The translations under genes and the position numbers were made by a program. A stretch of DNA of 64,000 nucleotides from Nocardia cyriacigeorgica (GTDB taxonomy: Bacteria > Actinomycetota > Actinomycetes > Mycobacteriales > Mycobacteriaceae), in NCBI RefSeq assembly GCF_010868145.1, contig NZ_JAAGUY010000010.1, forward strand, positions 62,001 through 126,000, in the 5' to 3' direction. Positions 18,199-27,027 of the stretch are shown here, one piece after another. The notes below the pieces were generated by a model. The model was given only the letters and a program-made list of their open reading frames with translations, did no database searches and was not told where the DNA came from. Positions within the stretch are counted from its first letter, which is position 1. Each line of letters starts with the position of its first letter.

Positions 18199-19338
18199 AT
18201 GAGCGGGTCGGCACCCGGAGGCGGAAACATGCGTGACCACGGCGATCGGCCCGATAACGGCAGCTCACCCGGCATCGGGCGGCGAGAGCTACTGACCGGT
18301 GCGGCCGCTGCGGCTGCCGGGCTTACTCTGGTAGGGCTCAGCCCCGCCCAGGCCGTACCCGTGGCGGAGGGCCTCACCAAGTTCGCCTTCCCGTCCGGCG
18401 GCGACCGTGTCCGGGTGGTCGTCACCGGGGACGCCGGCACCGGCACGCGGTCCCAATGGGCAGTCGCCGACGCCATCCGCGCATTCCACCGTCGCGAACC
18501 CTTCGGCATGGCGCTCGGGCTCGGCGACAATATCTACGAAAGCGGCCCGAACGGCGACGGGGATCCGCAGTTCGCCGAGAAGTTCGAAAACCCCAATACC
18601 GGGCTGGATTTCCCGTGGGCGATGGTCCTCGGCAATCACGACAACAGCTCGGTCCTACCCGGCGACGGCGGCTGGCTGCTACGCGGCGATCACGAGGTGC
18701 GCTATCACGCGAACTCCCCGCGGTGGTGGATGCCGAGCCGCTACTACTCGGTGCGCGTGCCCGAACACAATCCGGTGGTCGAGTTCTTCGTGCTCGACGT
18801 CAACCCGCTCGCGGCCTACCTGCCACCCCTGTTCGCGCCGTACTGGGCCGTCGATGGCCAGTTCATGAACGAGCAGCGTGCCTGGCTCGACCGTGCCATC
18901 GCGGAATCGCCGGCCACCTGGAAGATCGCCTGCACCCACCACCCGTACCTGAACAACGGGCCGCACGGTGATGCCGGACATTACGAGGGGCTGCCCATCG
19001 AGCCGATCAACGGCGTGCATGTGAAGCGGTTCTTCGACGATCATGTGATCGGCCGCTGCCACCTGATCCTGTCCGGTCATGATCATTCGCTACAGGTCTT
19101 GGAACAAAAACCCGAGATGAAGGGCACCCGCCAGATCGTCTCCGGCGCCGCGGCCAAGACCGTCGGTGCACAGCCTCGGGCCCTGCCGGACACGGCCCAC
19201 AGCGCGCAGTTCCAGAGTTTCCACCAGTTGGGTTTCATGGTCCTCGACCTGGCGCCGAGCTCAGTCGGTCTGCGGGTGCACACGGTCGACCCGGCTTCCG
19301 GCGCATCCACCGAGGAGTTCCGCCGCCGGATCGCCTGA
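18199..19338 (+). CDS. Tat-exported metallophosphoesterase
   Basis: 379 aa from ATG 18199, chosen because GGAGG (18188-18192) lies 6 nt before it. The twin-arginine signal is GRRELLTGAAAAAAGLTLVG, with cleavage likely after SPAQA. Metal-binding motifs are all visible: GDAGTG, GDNIYESG, GNHDN, a CTHHPY block and SGHDHSLQVLEQ, as in purple-acid-phosphatase-like calcineurin-fold enzymes. It would hydrolyse phosphate esters outside the cytoplasmic membrane. Monocistronic. Confidence 0.85.
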   Translation: MSGSAPGGGNMRDHGDRPDNGSSPGIGRRELLTGAAAAAAGLTLVGLSPAQAVPVAEGLTKFAFPSGGDRVRVVVTGDAGTGTRSQWAVADAIRAFHRREPFGMALGLGDNIYESGPNGDGDPQFAEKFENPNTGLDFPWAMVLGNHDNSSVLPGDGGWLLRGDHEVRYHANSPRWWMPSRYYSVRVPEHNPVVEFFVLDVNPLAAYLPPLFAPYWAVDGQFMNEQRAWLDRAIAESPATWKIACTHHPYLNNGPHGDAGHYEGLPIEPINGVHVKRFFDDHVIGRCHLILSGHDHSLQVLEQKPEMKGTRQIVSGAAAKTVGAQPRALPDTAHSAQFQSFHQLGFMVLDLAPSSVGLRVHTVDPASGASTEEFRRRIA

Positions 19339-19470
19339 CGGCCTCAGTCATTCTCTGACACCGCCTGGGTCGGCTCAGCGGGCGAGAACCAGCCTCGGCC
19401 TGGTCTGCGGACGCGCCGCCTCTGCCCTGAATTCCGGCGCACCGCGCGCGTGGGGGTTACCGTGCACGCC

Positions 19471-19710
19471 ATGGCATCCGGTGACGGCACCGAAAACGGC
19501 GAGGTCTCGGGCGGCTCGTCGAACTCCGAAGCGCCAGATGCGGCGCCCGCGACGCATCGTCGCCACGACCCCGCCGTCGAGACCGTCTGGTTGGGTCGCC
19601 GCCGTCTCGAACCACGCCGCCACCCCGGATGGCCGCGGGTCTCCACGATCGCGCTGACCATCGTGTTCGTCGCGCTTCTCGTGCTCTACGTGACACTGCG
19701 CCCGAGCTGA
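19471..19710 (+). CDS. Small single-pass membrane protein
   Basis: 79 aa from ATG 19471. A hydrophilic, low-complexity N-terminal half (Gly/Ser/Asp-rich) is followed by a basic patch with LGRRRLEPRRHPGWPR and one C-terminal membrane helix (VSTIALTIVFVALLVLYVTL). No signal peptidase site follows, so it should be tail-anchored with its charged part in the cytoplasm. No family was recognised. Codon use is normal for the region. Confidence 0.5.
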   Translation: MASGDGTENGEVSGGSSNSEAPDAAPATHRRHDPAVETVWLGRRRLEPRRHPGWPRVSTIALTIVFVALLVLYVTLRPS

Positions 19711-19756
19711 ATCGGCGTACCGACGCGAAATGTGATCCAGCGTGCCCCGAGATTAG

Positions 19757-19801
19757 TTGATTAGCGAAAGCAACTAATATAAAGTTGCTTACCGCAAGCA
19801 A
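19757..19801. promoter_or_regulatory. Twin MarR-type operators
   Basis: Two 17-bp sites of the pattern TTGnTT-n5-AAGCAA lie at 19757-19773 and 19785-19801, the second a perfect inverted repeat (TTGCTT-accgc-AAGCAA), centres 28 bp apart, and the second ends 24 bp before the marR start. They probably mediate autoregulation of the marR-MFS operon. Confidence 0.75.
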
Positions 19802-19825
19802 TCATTCTCGTGTTGGGAGTCCGAC

Positions 19826-20317
19826 ATGGCAGTGTCACCCGATACCGCCCAGGACCTGACCAGGGAGCTCTACCTCATGGGCCGCGCGATCCGCGCGGCC
19901 ATCGCTCATCCAGAGGAAGGGCAGCTGCTCTCTGGCGCCATCGGCGTCCTGGTGGTGCTGGAGGGCGCGGGCCTCATTCGTCAGGTCGACCTGGCCTCGC
20001 ATCTGTGCATCAGCCCCTCGGCGTTGAGTCGCCAGGTCACCGAGCTCGTCACGGCGGGATACATCAGCAGGCGGGCGGACCCGAAAGACGGGCGCGCCAC
20101 CCTGCTCGAGGTGACCGAAGAAGGCCACGATCTGCTGCGGCGCGTGCGTGCCTCGCGGGCTCGTCGTCTGCAGGCGGTCCTTGCCGACTGGGACGAGAGC
20201 GAGGCCGCACAGGCGTGCGCTGCCATCGAAAAACTCAGAAACGCGCTGGTCGCGCGCGTCCAGCACACCATGGCCGACAGGCCGGTTATCCAAGAGAGTC
20301 AGGAAGTAGATGTCTGA
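19826..20317 (+). CDS. MarR-family transcriptional regulator
   Basis: 163 aa. Winged-helix core with IRQVDLASHLCISPSALSRQVTELVTAGYISRRADPKDGRATLLEVTEEG compressed here as recognition helix SPSALSRQVTEL (about residues 65-76) and the wing DPKDGRAT. Dimerisation helices flank it. Its reading frame overlaps the following transporter gene by 8 nt, so the two are translationally coupled, the standard arrangement for a repressor released by the exporter's substrate. Two matching operators precede the gene. Confidence 0.9.
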   Translation: MAVSPDTAQDLTRELYLMGRAIRAAIAHPEEGQLLSGAIGVLVVLEGAGLIRQVDLASHLCISPSALSRQVTELVTAGYISRRADPKDGRATLLEVTEEGHDLLRRVRASRARRLQAVLADWDESEAAQACAAIEKLRNALVARVQHTMADRPVIQESQEVDV

Positions 20318-21953
20318 ATCAACCGAGGCGGTGACCCAGCGGGACCCATACGCGATGACCCATCGCGAAGTCCTCGAAGCAATGACCGGCCTGCTGGCGG
20401 CGCTGTTCACGGCGCTGCTCAGCACGACGATCGTGGCGACCGCGCTGCCGACCATCATCGGTGACCTGCAGGGCTCCCAGACCGCGTACGCCTGGGTCAT
20501 CACCGCCGCGCTGCTGGCCACCGCGGCCTCCACCCCGATCTGGGGCAAGCTCGCCGACCTGTTCAACAAGAAGACGCTGGTCCAGGTATCCATTGTCATC
20601 TTCGTGGCGGGCTCCGTGCTCGCCGGTTTCGCCCACAATGTGGATCTGCTGCTGGCGGCACGCGTCGTCCAGGGCATCGGTATGGGCGGCCTGACCGCGC
20701 TCGTGCAGGCCATCATCGGCAGCATCGTCGCGCCCCGCGAACGTGGCCGGTACTCCGGGTACATGGGAGCGGTCATGGCGGTGTCGATGTCGGGTGGCCC
20801 CATCCTCGGCGGCGTGATCGTCGACAGCCCGCTCGGCTGGCGCTGGTGCTTCTTCGTCTGCGTGCCGCTGGCCGTCATCGCGCTCGCCCTGCTGCACCGC
20901 ACCCTGCGCCTGCCGACCGAACGCAAGGACGACGTGTCCATCGACTGGCTCGGCGCCGTGCTCTTGACCGCTGGAGTGTCGATCCTGCTGATCTGGGTGT
21001 CCTTCGCGGGCAAGGCCGACTACTACGACTGGTTCTCCCGCGAATCGGCGATCTACGTCGGTGTCGGTGTGTTGCTGCTGGCCGCCACCGTCTGGGTCGA
21101 GTCGAAGGCGAAGTCGCCGATCATTCCGCTGCCGATCGTCACCGAACGCACCACCGGTCTGGCCATCATCGCCTCTATCGCCGTCGGCGTCGGGATGTTC
21201 GGTGCGACCACCTTCCTCGGTCAGTACTTCCAGACCGCGCGCGGCTACTCGCCGACCGTGGCTGGCATGCTGACCATCCCAATGGTCGCGGGCATGCTGA
21301 TCGCGTCGGTCGGCTCCGGCCAGCTGATCACCCGGTTCGGTAAGTGGAAGGGCTTCGTCGTCGGGGGTGCGCTGGTGCTGGTGGCAGGCTTCGGGCTGCT
21401 GTCCACACTCGATCACGCGACGAACCTGTGGCTGGTCGCCGTCTACATCACGATCGTCGGCCTCGGCGTCGGCAGTCTGATGCAGAACCTGGTGCTCGCC
21501 GTGCAGAACACAGTCAGCGTGCACAACATCGGTTCCGCATCGAGTGCCGTTGCCTTCTTCCGGACCTTCGGCGGCGCGATCGGTGTGTCGGTGCTCGGTT
21601 CGGTGCTGGCCACCCGGGTGGGCGACCTGTCGGCCGAAGGGTTCGCGAAACTGGGCTTGCATCCGACGTCCTCCGGCGGCAGCAACCTCGATCTCGGCGC
21701 GCTACCCGAGCCGATCGCGATGATCGTGCGCACCGCCTACGGCGACGCGACGGGGCGCATCTTCCTGATCGCCGCGTTCGCCACCGTGGTCGCCCTGGTC
21801 GCAACCCTGCTCCTGCCGAACCGTCCATTGCGCACCACGATCGATATCGATCCCGCGCTGGACCCGATGCGCGATTGCGAGGAGGCGAACGCGGACGCCG
21901 CCGATCTCGTCGCCGATCCGGCGAAGCAGCCCGAACGAGTTCTGCAGAAGTAA
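20310..21953 (+). CDS. MFS drug exporter, DHA2 (14-TMS) family
   Basis: 547 aa with about 14 membrane helices. Antiporter motif C-like region [15 protein letters not shown], motif [11 protein letters not shown] between helices 2 and 3, and a central loop SRESA before helix 7 are visible. Pattern '[15 protein letters not shown]' at helix 1 is typical of EmrB/QacA exporters that use proton motive force to expel drugs. Substrate cannot be told from sequence. Coupled to the upstream marR gene, which should repress it. Confidence 0.9.
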   Translation: MSESTEAVTQRDPYAMTHREVLEAMTGLLAALFTALLSTTIVATALPTIIGDLQGSQTAYAWVITAALLATAASTPIWGKLADLFNKKTLVQVSIVIFVAGSVLAGFAHNVDLLLAARVVQGIGMGGLTALVQAIIGSIVAPRERGRYSGYMGAVMAVSMSGGPILGGVIVDSPLGWRWCFFVCVPLAVIALALLHRTLRLPTERKDDVSIDWLGAVLLTAGVSILLIWVSFAGKADYYDWFSRESAIYVGVGVLLLAATVWVESKAKSPIIPLPIVTERTTGLAIIASIAVGVGMFGATTFLGQYFQTARGYSPTVAGMLTIPMVAGMLIASVGSGQLITRFGKWKGFVVGGALVLVAGFGLLSTLDHATNLWLVAVYITIVGLGVGSLMQNLVLAVQNTVSVHNIGSASSAVAFFRTFGGAIGVSVLGSVLATRVGDLSAEGFAKLGLHPTSSGGSNLDLGALPEPIAMIVRTAYGDATGRIFLIAAFATVVALVATLLLPNRPLRTTIDIDPALDPMRDCEEANADAADLVADPAKQPERVLQK

Positions 21954-22059
21954 CCTCGGCACGCGTGGGGCAGGCTCCGGTTCCCGGGGCCTGCCTCGCC
22001 GTCTGTACCGTATCGACCTGGGAATAATCCGGTTGCGCTATCGCTTTAAGGTTGTCGTT

Positions 22060-22536
22060 ATGAAGGAGAAGGGGCGCAAGGTCATCGCGACCAACCGCAA
22101 AGCGCGGCACAACTACACGATCCTCGATGTGTACGAGGCCGGGATCGCGCTGGTCGGTACCGAGGTCAAGAGCCTGCGCGAGGGCAAGGCATCGCTGGTC
22201 GACGCCTTCGCCACGGTCGACAACGGCGAAGTGTGGTTGCGCGGCCTGCACATCCCGGAGTTCAGCCACGGCACCTGGACCAACCACTCGCCGCGGCGGG
22301 TGCGCAAACTGTTGCTGCACAAGCGTGAGATCGAACGACTGGTCGGCAAATCACGCGAAGGCAACCAGACGCTGGTGCCGCTGTCGATGTACTTCTCCGA
22401 CGGCAAGGTGAAGGTCGAACTCGCCTTGGCCCGAGGTAAGCAGGACTACGACAAACGCCAGGACCTCGCCCGCCGCACCGCGGAGCGCGAAGTCACCCGT
22501 GAGCTCGGCCGCCGGGTCAAGGGGATGAGCCGTTGA
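22060..22536 (+). CDS. smpB: SsrA-binding protein SmpB
   Basis: 158 aa from ATG 22060 ([19 protein letters not shown]), the usual SmpB start; nine upstream codons in frame are not conserved-looking. Contains the OB-fold signature [21 protein letters not shown] and the basic C-terminal tail ([19 protein letters not shown]) that enters the decoding site. SmpB delivers tmRNA to stalled ribosomes for trans-translation; ssrA follows 87 nt downstream. Confidence 0.97.
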   Translation: MKEKGRKVIATNRKARHNYTILDVYEAGIALVGTEVKSLREGKASLVDAFATVDNGEVWLRGLHIPEFSHGTWTNHSPRRVRKLLLHKREIERLVGKSREGNQTLVPLSMYFSDGKVKVELALARGKQDYDKRQDLARRTAEREVTRELGRRVKGMSR

Positions 22537-22623
22537 TCGGCCCCGCGAGGCGCCGGAAAATGGGAATGAACACCGATCGGTGAGGTGTTAACATGACTAG
22601 CCCGGCAAGGTGCCGGGACGTAC

Positions 22624-22992
22624 GGGGCTGAACGGTTTCGACTGCGTACGTTGATTCAGGGGAAGCGTGTCGGTGCAGGCAAGAGACCACCGTAAGCGTC
22701 GTTGCAACCAATTAAGCGCCGATTCTCATCAGCGCGAGTACGCTCTCGCTGCCTAAGCGAAGCGTCTCTGTCGGCCCGGGATATCGCCCTCGGTCCCGGT
22801 GCCGGCATCAGCTAGAGGGCTCACCGTTCTACTCGGTCGCGGAGTGGAACGGGACAACTCACAGCGACTGGGATCGTCATCTCGGCTTGTTCGCGTGACT
22901 GAGAGATCCGAGTAGAGACACAGCGAACTGCACACGGAGAAGCCCTGAAGACACGACGGAGGACCCGGGTTCGATTCCCGGCAGCTCCACCA
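22624..22992 (+). ncRNA. ssrA: Transfer-messenger RNA (tmRNA)
   Basis: 369 nt. The 5' end GGGGCTGAACGGTTTCGACTG and the 3' end GGTTCGATTCCCGGCAGCTCCACCA (split here: T-arm TTCGATTC, acceptor CAGCTCC, CCA encoded) are those of all tmRNAs; GGGGCTG pairs with CAGCTCC including one G-U. The internal reading frame encodes the proteolysis tag, and G+C-rich pseudoknot stems follow it. With SmpB it rescues stalled ribosomes and tags nascent chains. One-piece form, not permuted. Confidence 0.97.
22718..22756 (+). other. tmRNA tag-peptide reading frame
   Basis: Resume codon GCC at 22718, then twelve residues ADSHQREYALAA and a TAA stop. The tag differs from the M. tuberculosis form ADSHQRDYALAA by one Asp-to-Glu change; the C-terminal ALAA is the ClpXP/ClpAP-type degron. 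Confidence 0.93.
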
Positions 22993-22998
22993 ACCGGA

Positions 22999-23029
22999 GG
23001 CGAGTGCTCGGCAGAGCACTCGCCTTTTT
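22999..23029 (+). terminator. Rho-independent terminator of ssrA
   Basis: An 11-bp perfect stem (GGCGAGTGCTC at 22999-23009 with GAGCACTCGCC at 23014-23024), a GGCA loop and TTTTT at 23025-23029, 7 nt beyond the encoded CCA end of tmRNA. The interval from here to 23290 holds no convincing gene. Confidence 0.92.
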
Positions 23030-23290
23030 GGTGGAGCTGAGTGTTCAAGAACTCGGGCAACTGGATGATCCTCGTTCAGCTCCAGCCAACCGTCGACAAG
23101 CACCTCAACGACACCGGCCCCACAGGAGATCGCCTGAACCGGATCGGCGGGTGGGGTCGTCGTACCCGCGCGACCGGTCCGTCGTGCCCACATTTTCGCT
23201 CACGATTTCGCCGCACCGGTTGATTCAGGTGGACCAAGGTGACCACCTGACGGTTTTCGAAGTAGCCTGTGGTTCGGCAAGATCAGACCC

Positions 23291-24214
23291 ATGAACGCCG
23301 ACCGCCGCACCCGTGCCGTCGCGTCGCTGCACGGCGTGGCCGTCGGCGACGGATTCGGCTCATCTTTCTTCGTCCCCGGCAACTTCGGGGGCCTGCACAC
23401 CCGCACCCTGCCGCGCGCGCCGTGGTTCTGGACCGACGACACCGAGATGGCGTGTTCGGTGTACGCGGTGCTGGACCGACGCCAGCGCATCGACCAGGAT
23501 GCGCTGGCCGCGTCCTTCGCCAGGCACCACGATTTCGATCGCGGCTACGGCGCCGGGGTGAACCGCATGCTGCGCCTGATCCGCCAGGAGAACGGTGACT
23601 GGCGCCAGCTGGCCGGTGCCGCTTTCGACGGGCACGGATCCTGGGGCAACGGCGGCGCCATGCGGGTCGCACCACTGGGCGCGTTCTTCGCCGGTGACCT
23701 CGATCGGGTCGCGCATGAGGCCGCGCTGTCGGCGGAGGTCACCCACACCCACCCCGAGGGTGTGGCGGGTGCGATCGCGGTGGCGGTGGCCGCCGCCCTC
23801 GATCTGCGCGGCGCCGACCTGCTGGCCGCGGTCGCCGAGTACACGCCGCCGGGTCTGGTCCGCGACGGCATCGAGACCGCTGCGGGGCTGCTGCATCTCG
23901 CTGATTCTCGAAGTGCGGCAGCCACACTCGGCACCGGGCGCGAAGTTTCCGCGCCGGATACCGTACCGCTCTGCCTGTGGGTAGTCGCGAAGTATCCCTA
24001 CGATTTCGCCGAGGCGCTGTGGGCCACCGCGCTGGCCTCCGACGACGTGGACACAACCTGCGCCATCGTCGGCGGCGTTCTCGCCGCCCGCCTCGGCATC
24101 GAGGTGATCCCGGCGGAATGGCTCCGCAGCTGTGAACCGCTCCCGAAATGGGCAGATGTCCCAGCCGGAAAGATCGAGATGTGGTCCGGCTGGAGCGGTT
24201 GGGCCGCCGACTGA
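23291..24214 (+). CDS. ADP-ribosylglycohydrolase (DraG/ARH family)
   Basis: 307 aa, the full ARH fold. The N-terminal metal motif is WTDDTEM (about residues 47-53), the middle motif HGSWGNGGAMRVAPLG (about 114-129) and the C-terminal metal motif DDVDTTCAIVGG (about 251-262), which together bind two Mg ions around the ADP-ribose. It should remove ADP-ribose from a protein or small molecule. No ADP-ribosyltransferase gene is adjacent; a sirtuin lies 10 kb away but is not linked. Confidence 0.9.
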   Translation: MNADRRTRAVASLHGVAVGDGFGSSFFVPGNFGGLHTRTLPRAPWFWTDDTEMACSVYAVLDRRQRIDQDALAASFARHHDFDRGYGAGVNRMLRLIRQENGDWRQLAGAAFDGHGSWGNGGAMRVAPLGAFFAGDLDRVAHEAALSAEVTHTHPEGVAGAIAVAVAAALDLRGADLLAAVAEYTPPGLVRDGIETAAGLLHLADSRSAAATLGTGREVSAPDTVPLCLWVVAKYPYDFAEALWATALASDDVDTTCAIVGGVLAARLGIEVIPAEWLRSCEPLPKWADVPAGKIEMWSGWSGWAAD

Positions 24215-24352
24215 ACCGCACGTTCCGGAACGCCATCGCGAGCAGTGGCACGTCGCCGTAACTGTCGCGTAAACGACTCTGCGCAGCCCGGTAGGACCCG
24301 CGTCGTCGTTGATCGGCAATGAGCGGCACGCTCGGCGGCAACTATTCGCTGC

Positions 24353-25522
24353 TCATGGAGCTGTCGGTGGGCGGTCGGGGACGAGTAGGGCGCCGATTTG
24401 TCTGCCGATGTCGATGGCGTTGTTGCGGTCGGCGTCGGAAGTGGGGCCGAGGGTTACGTAGGCGACGACGGTGGTTGCGGTCTTGGTGTCGTAGTAGGCG
24501 ACGCCGTTGTAGCCGCCGTAGGCGGGGTTCATGAACAGCCAATCGCCCAGGTGGACCACGCCGAAGGCGAAGTACTTCTCGGGGGTGAGCGGGCCGAGGC
24601 CGGCGGTCGAGGGCTCCATCATCCGCTGGAACTGGTCGGGGGTCAGCAGTTCACCGGTGCCGAGTGCGCGCACCCAGCGGCCGACATCGGCGACGGTGGA
24701 GTTCATGTTGCCGCTGTGCAGGAATGCGGTCGGGTTCCAGAATGTCGAGTCCTCGAACACGTTTCGTTCGTTGGTGTAGCCGTGCAGGATCGGGCTATCG
24801 ATCTGCGGGTCGAGCACCACCTCGGTCGCGCGCATGCCGAGCGGGTCGAGGATGTGTTCGGTGATCAACTCGCCCAACGGTTTACCGGTCGCCTTCTGCA
24901 GCACCTCGCCGAGCACCACCAGATCGCTGTGCGCGTAGGCGAAGCTGGTGCCCGGCGGGAACAGGGGCGGTCGGGCGTTGGCGCGGGCGATCAGTTCGTC
25001 GGCCGTCCAGGTGCGGAAGGGGTTGTCGCCGAAGATCCTCAGGAACTCGGGCTCGGTCACATAGTCGGAGATGCCGGAGGTGCTGTCGGCGAGCATGCGC
25101 GGGGTGATCGCGTCGGCGCGGGGGAATTCGGGCAGCCAGCGAGCGATCGGTTCGTCGAGCGGCAGCACACCCTCGCCGTCGAGGCGCCATAACACCGTCG
25201 ACAGCATTGGTTCCATCGGCTGGCCGACGCGCAGTCGCATGTCGGCGGTCGCGGGCATGCCGAGCGGTGAATCGCCGAGCGCACCGAGGGCGATCTGTTC
25301 GTCACCGCGCCACACACCGAACACCGCGGAGCTGAGGTCGAGTTCGGTCATCTCGTCGCGCACGATGTCGATGATCTTCGCGGCTTCGGGACTGTCGGCT
25401 GGCGTGGTCGTACTCGACCCGGTGTCCCGGTCCGTGCCACACGCGGCGATGGTGAATGCAAGCACGATCGCAAGCACCGCACACGCTCTGCGGTGCCGCC
25501 GAAACCGGAACGACACGCTCAT
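24353..25522 (-). CDS. Serine-hydrolase-fold (class C beta-lactamase-like) lipoprotein lacking catalytic residues
   Basis: 389 aa. Signal peptide with lipobox IAAC (residues 25-28), a Thr/Ser linker, then the penicillin-binding-protein/beta-lactamase fold: DEPIARWLPEFP, MLADSTSGISDY and LFPPGTSFAYAHSDLVVLGEVLQ are clear family segments. However, the place of the SxxK nucleophile motif (normally RxGSxxKxFTA) reads RVGQPMEPMLST, with Gln101 and Glu104 in place of Ser and Lys; the Tyr motif is YAH rather than YxN, and the third motif is YGGYNG instead of HxG. It is therefore probably a non-hydrolytic sensor or scaffold on the outer face of the membrane. Substrate binding may persist. Confidence 0.82.
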   Translation of the reverse strand: MSVSFRFRRHRRACAVLAIVLAFTIAACGTDRDTGSSTTTPADSPEAAKIIDIVRDEMTELDLSSAVFGVWRGDEQIALGALGDSPLGMPATADMRLRVGQPMEPMLSTVLWRLDGEGVLPLDEPIARWLPEFPRADAITPRMLADSTSGISDYVTEPEFLRIFGDNPFRTWTADELIARANARPPLFPPGTSFAYAHSDLVVLGEVLQKATGKPLGELITEHILDPLGMRATEVVLDPQIDSPILHGYTNERNVFEDSTFWNPTAFLHSGNMNSTVADVGRWVRALGTGELLTPDQFQRMMEPSTAGLGPLTPEKYFAFGVVHLGDWLFMNPAYGGYNGVAYYDTKTATTVVAYVTLGPTSDADRNNAIDIGRQIGALLVPDRPPTAP

Positions 25523-25622
25523 GACGGCGATCCCTTCGTGGCGGAAAACGGCCCGAGCAGCGTCCTAGCAATCTACGCTGCCCCTGTCCACCTCCGGTAG
25601 AGGGCGCTCGAGCGGTGGCGCC

Positions 25623-25766
25623 AATCCGCCGCTCGTAGGCGAGCGCCTCATCCATCGGTCCCTGGGTGACGATCACGAACCCGGCGTCATAGTTCTCGAG
25701 GAACCGCAGACGGGTGAACTGGGAAGTGAAGCTGGTGCAACCGCCGACCCCTCCGGCCCACTGAAC
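25623..25766 (-). pseudogene. Remnant of a thioredoxin-like (DUF899-type) gene
   Basis: In one minus-strand frame the interval encodes GCTSFTSQFTRLRF, LENYDAGFVIVTQGPMDEA and LAYERRIG, which reads like the middle of a DUF899/thioredoxin-like protein (normally about 250 aa). A TGA at 25767-25769 closes the frame on the upstream side and resemblance ends after the last segment, with no start, ribosome site or remainder. It lies in the 306-bp interval between the serine-hydrolase-like lipoprotein and the next gene, which otherwise holds nothing recognisable. Confidence 0.5.
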
Positions 25767-25828
25767 TCATCGGTGCCCCGGCCGCTAACGGCACGCCGTG
25801 ACCGCTGTCCCGGACGGCGGGACAACGG

Positions 25829-26383
25829 TCACCGGGTGAAGTCGAGTCCGGCGCCGGCGATGAACGTGGCGGTGAGAGAACCGTCGGGGTGTTTCGTCCC
25901 GTAGGCCGCGACGACGGCGCCCTGCGAGATGTCGGCGACGCGGGAACCGAAGAGGACCTGGACCTTGGTGGTGGGGGTGGTGTGGACGGTGGTTTTCGTG
26001 CCGAAGAGACTTTCTACCTGCAGTGTGCTGCCGTCGGTGGCGGCGACTCTGCCGACGGCGATCATCCGGCCCGATGCGGCCACGGGCGGGGGCTCCGGGG
26101 CGGGTGCCTGCGTGGCGGCGGCGGGAGGAGGGTCGACCTCCGGTGGGGGCGTGGTCGGTGTGCGATCGCCGGTGAAGAGGGCGATGAGCATCGCCAACAG
26201 GGCGATCACCGTGGCAGTTCCGCCGACCAGCAGGTTCGATTCGCTGTGTGGGGTGCTTCGGGTCGAGTCGGATGCGGCGGGCTGCGGCATGATTCGATCA
26301 GGAGGGGAACAGGAGACGTCCGGGCGGGCGCTGGGGGGCGGCGCCTGGACAAGGCGGGACCACGGCGTGCTCGGATGGGACAT
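25829..26383 (-). CDS. Membrane-anchored protein with C-terminal DUF5666-like domain
   Basis: 184 aa from ATG 26383; an internal ATG at 26290 is a possible start and neither has a clear ribosome site. One membrane helix (NLLVGGTATVIALLAMLIAL, about residues 49-68), a Pro/Ala-rich linker, and an extracytoplasmic beta domain with GRVAATDGSTLQVES, TTPTTKVQV and YGTKHPDGSLTATFI, resembling DUF5666-type domains. No enzymatic motif. Function unknown. Confidence 0.6.
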   Translation of the reverse strand: MSHPSTPWSRLVQAPPPSARPDVSCSPPDRIMPQPAASDSTRSTPHSESNLLVGGTATVIALLAMLIALFTGDRTPTTPPPEVDPPPAAATQAPAPEPPPVAASGRMIAVGRVAATDGSTLQVESLFGTKTTVHTTPTTKVQVLFGSRVADISQGAVVAAYGTKHPDGSLTATFIAGAGLDFTR

Positions 26384-26581
26384 AGGTCACAGCGTAAGGC
26401 GTACTCGCGGGTACCTATCGCCACTGGCGGTGAGCGGCCGCCGTCGGGATAACCTTCACGGTTCCCTTGGACGAGTTCAGGTTTCGCAGTGTCGGGTGTA
26501 CTGCCACTGCGGGCCGTCGGCGGGTCTCCGCGCCGATGGCCGACGCACGCAGCGCCCGGACTCGGATGGCTCGAGCCGGCG

Positions 26582-26779
26582 TCAGCGCGCCGGCCGCAGG
26601 ATCCGCAAGGTGATGACGAGCCCGATGACAAGGGCGATGGCGGAGGTGAGGGCGGTGCTCAGGGTGTGGGTGAGGGTGGCGATTCCGGCGGTGAAAATGA
26701 GGCAGGTGGCGATGGCCAGCAGTGCGGTGCCCCATTCCATGCCGACGATCCGGGTGGTTCGGTGACGCATTGCTGTCAT
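26582..26779 (-). CDS. Small two-helix membrane protein
   Basis: 65 aa from ATG 26779: a basic N-terminus (MTAMRHRTTRIVGMEW) and two hydrophobic helices (TALLAIATCLIFTAGIATL and ALTSAIALVIGLVITLRIL) ending RPAR. The frame is open further upstream to 26986 but the upstream part is not protein-like. No family recognised. The 248 bp beyond the start hold no other gene. Confidence 0.45.
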   Translation of the reverse strand: MTAMRHRTTRIVGMEWGTALLAIATCLIFTAGIATLTHTLSTALTSAIALVIGLVITLRILRPAR

Positions 26780-27027
26780 GACCGGGGAGTACCCGGCCGC
26801 TCCAGCAATCAAACCGTTATCGCCTGCCGGATGTCCGTTATGTACCGCTATCTGCGGTTTGTTCAGGCCGTTCTCTCGGTGGAAAACCATGATCGAGCCT
26901 TTCTCGGCGTTGATCGCACCCCGTGGGTGGTCTACCGATAACGACCCGGCAACGGCTCGGATGGCACGCGGCAAACAATGAGACAACCGTCACTTCGGGC
27001 AGGTGGGCCCGATGAGCCGCCCGGTGA

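Noticed and set aside
20319..21662. A 447-codon minus-strand frame opposite the marR-linked exporter
   Set aside because: Charged low-complexity translation; the plus strand has fourteen membrane helices.
22753..23193. Minus-strand open frame across tmRNA
   Set aside because: It covers the structured 3' half of ssrA and its terminator, so it cannot be a real gene.
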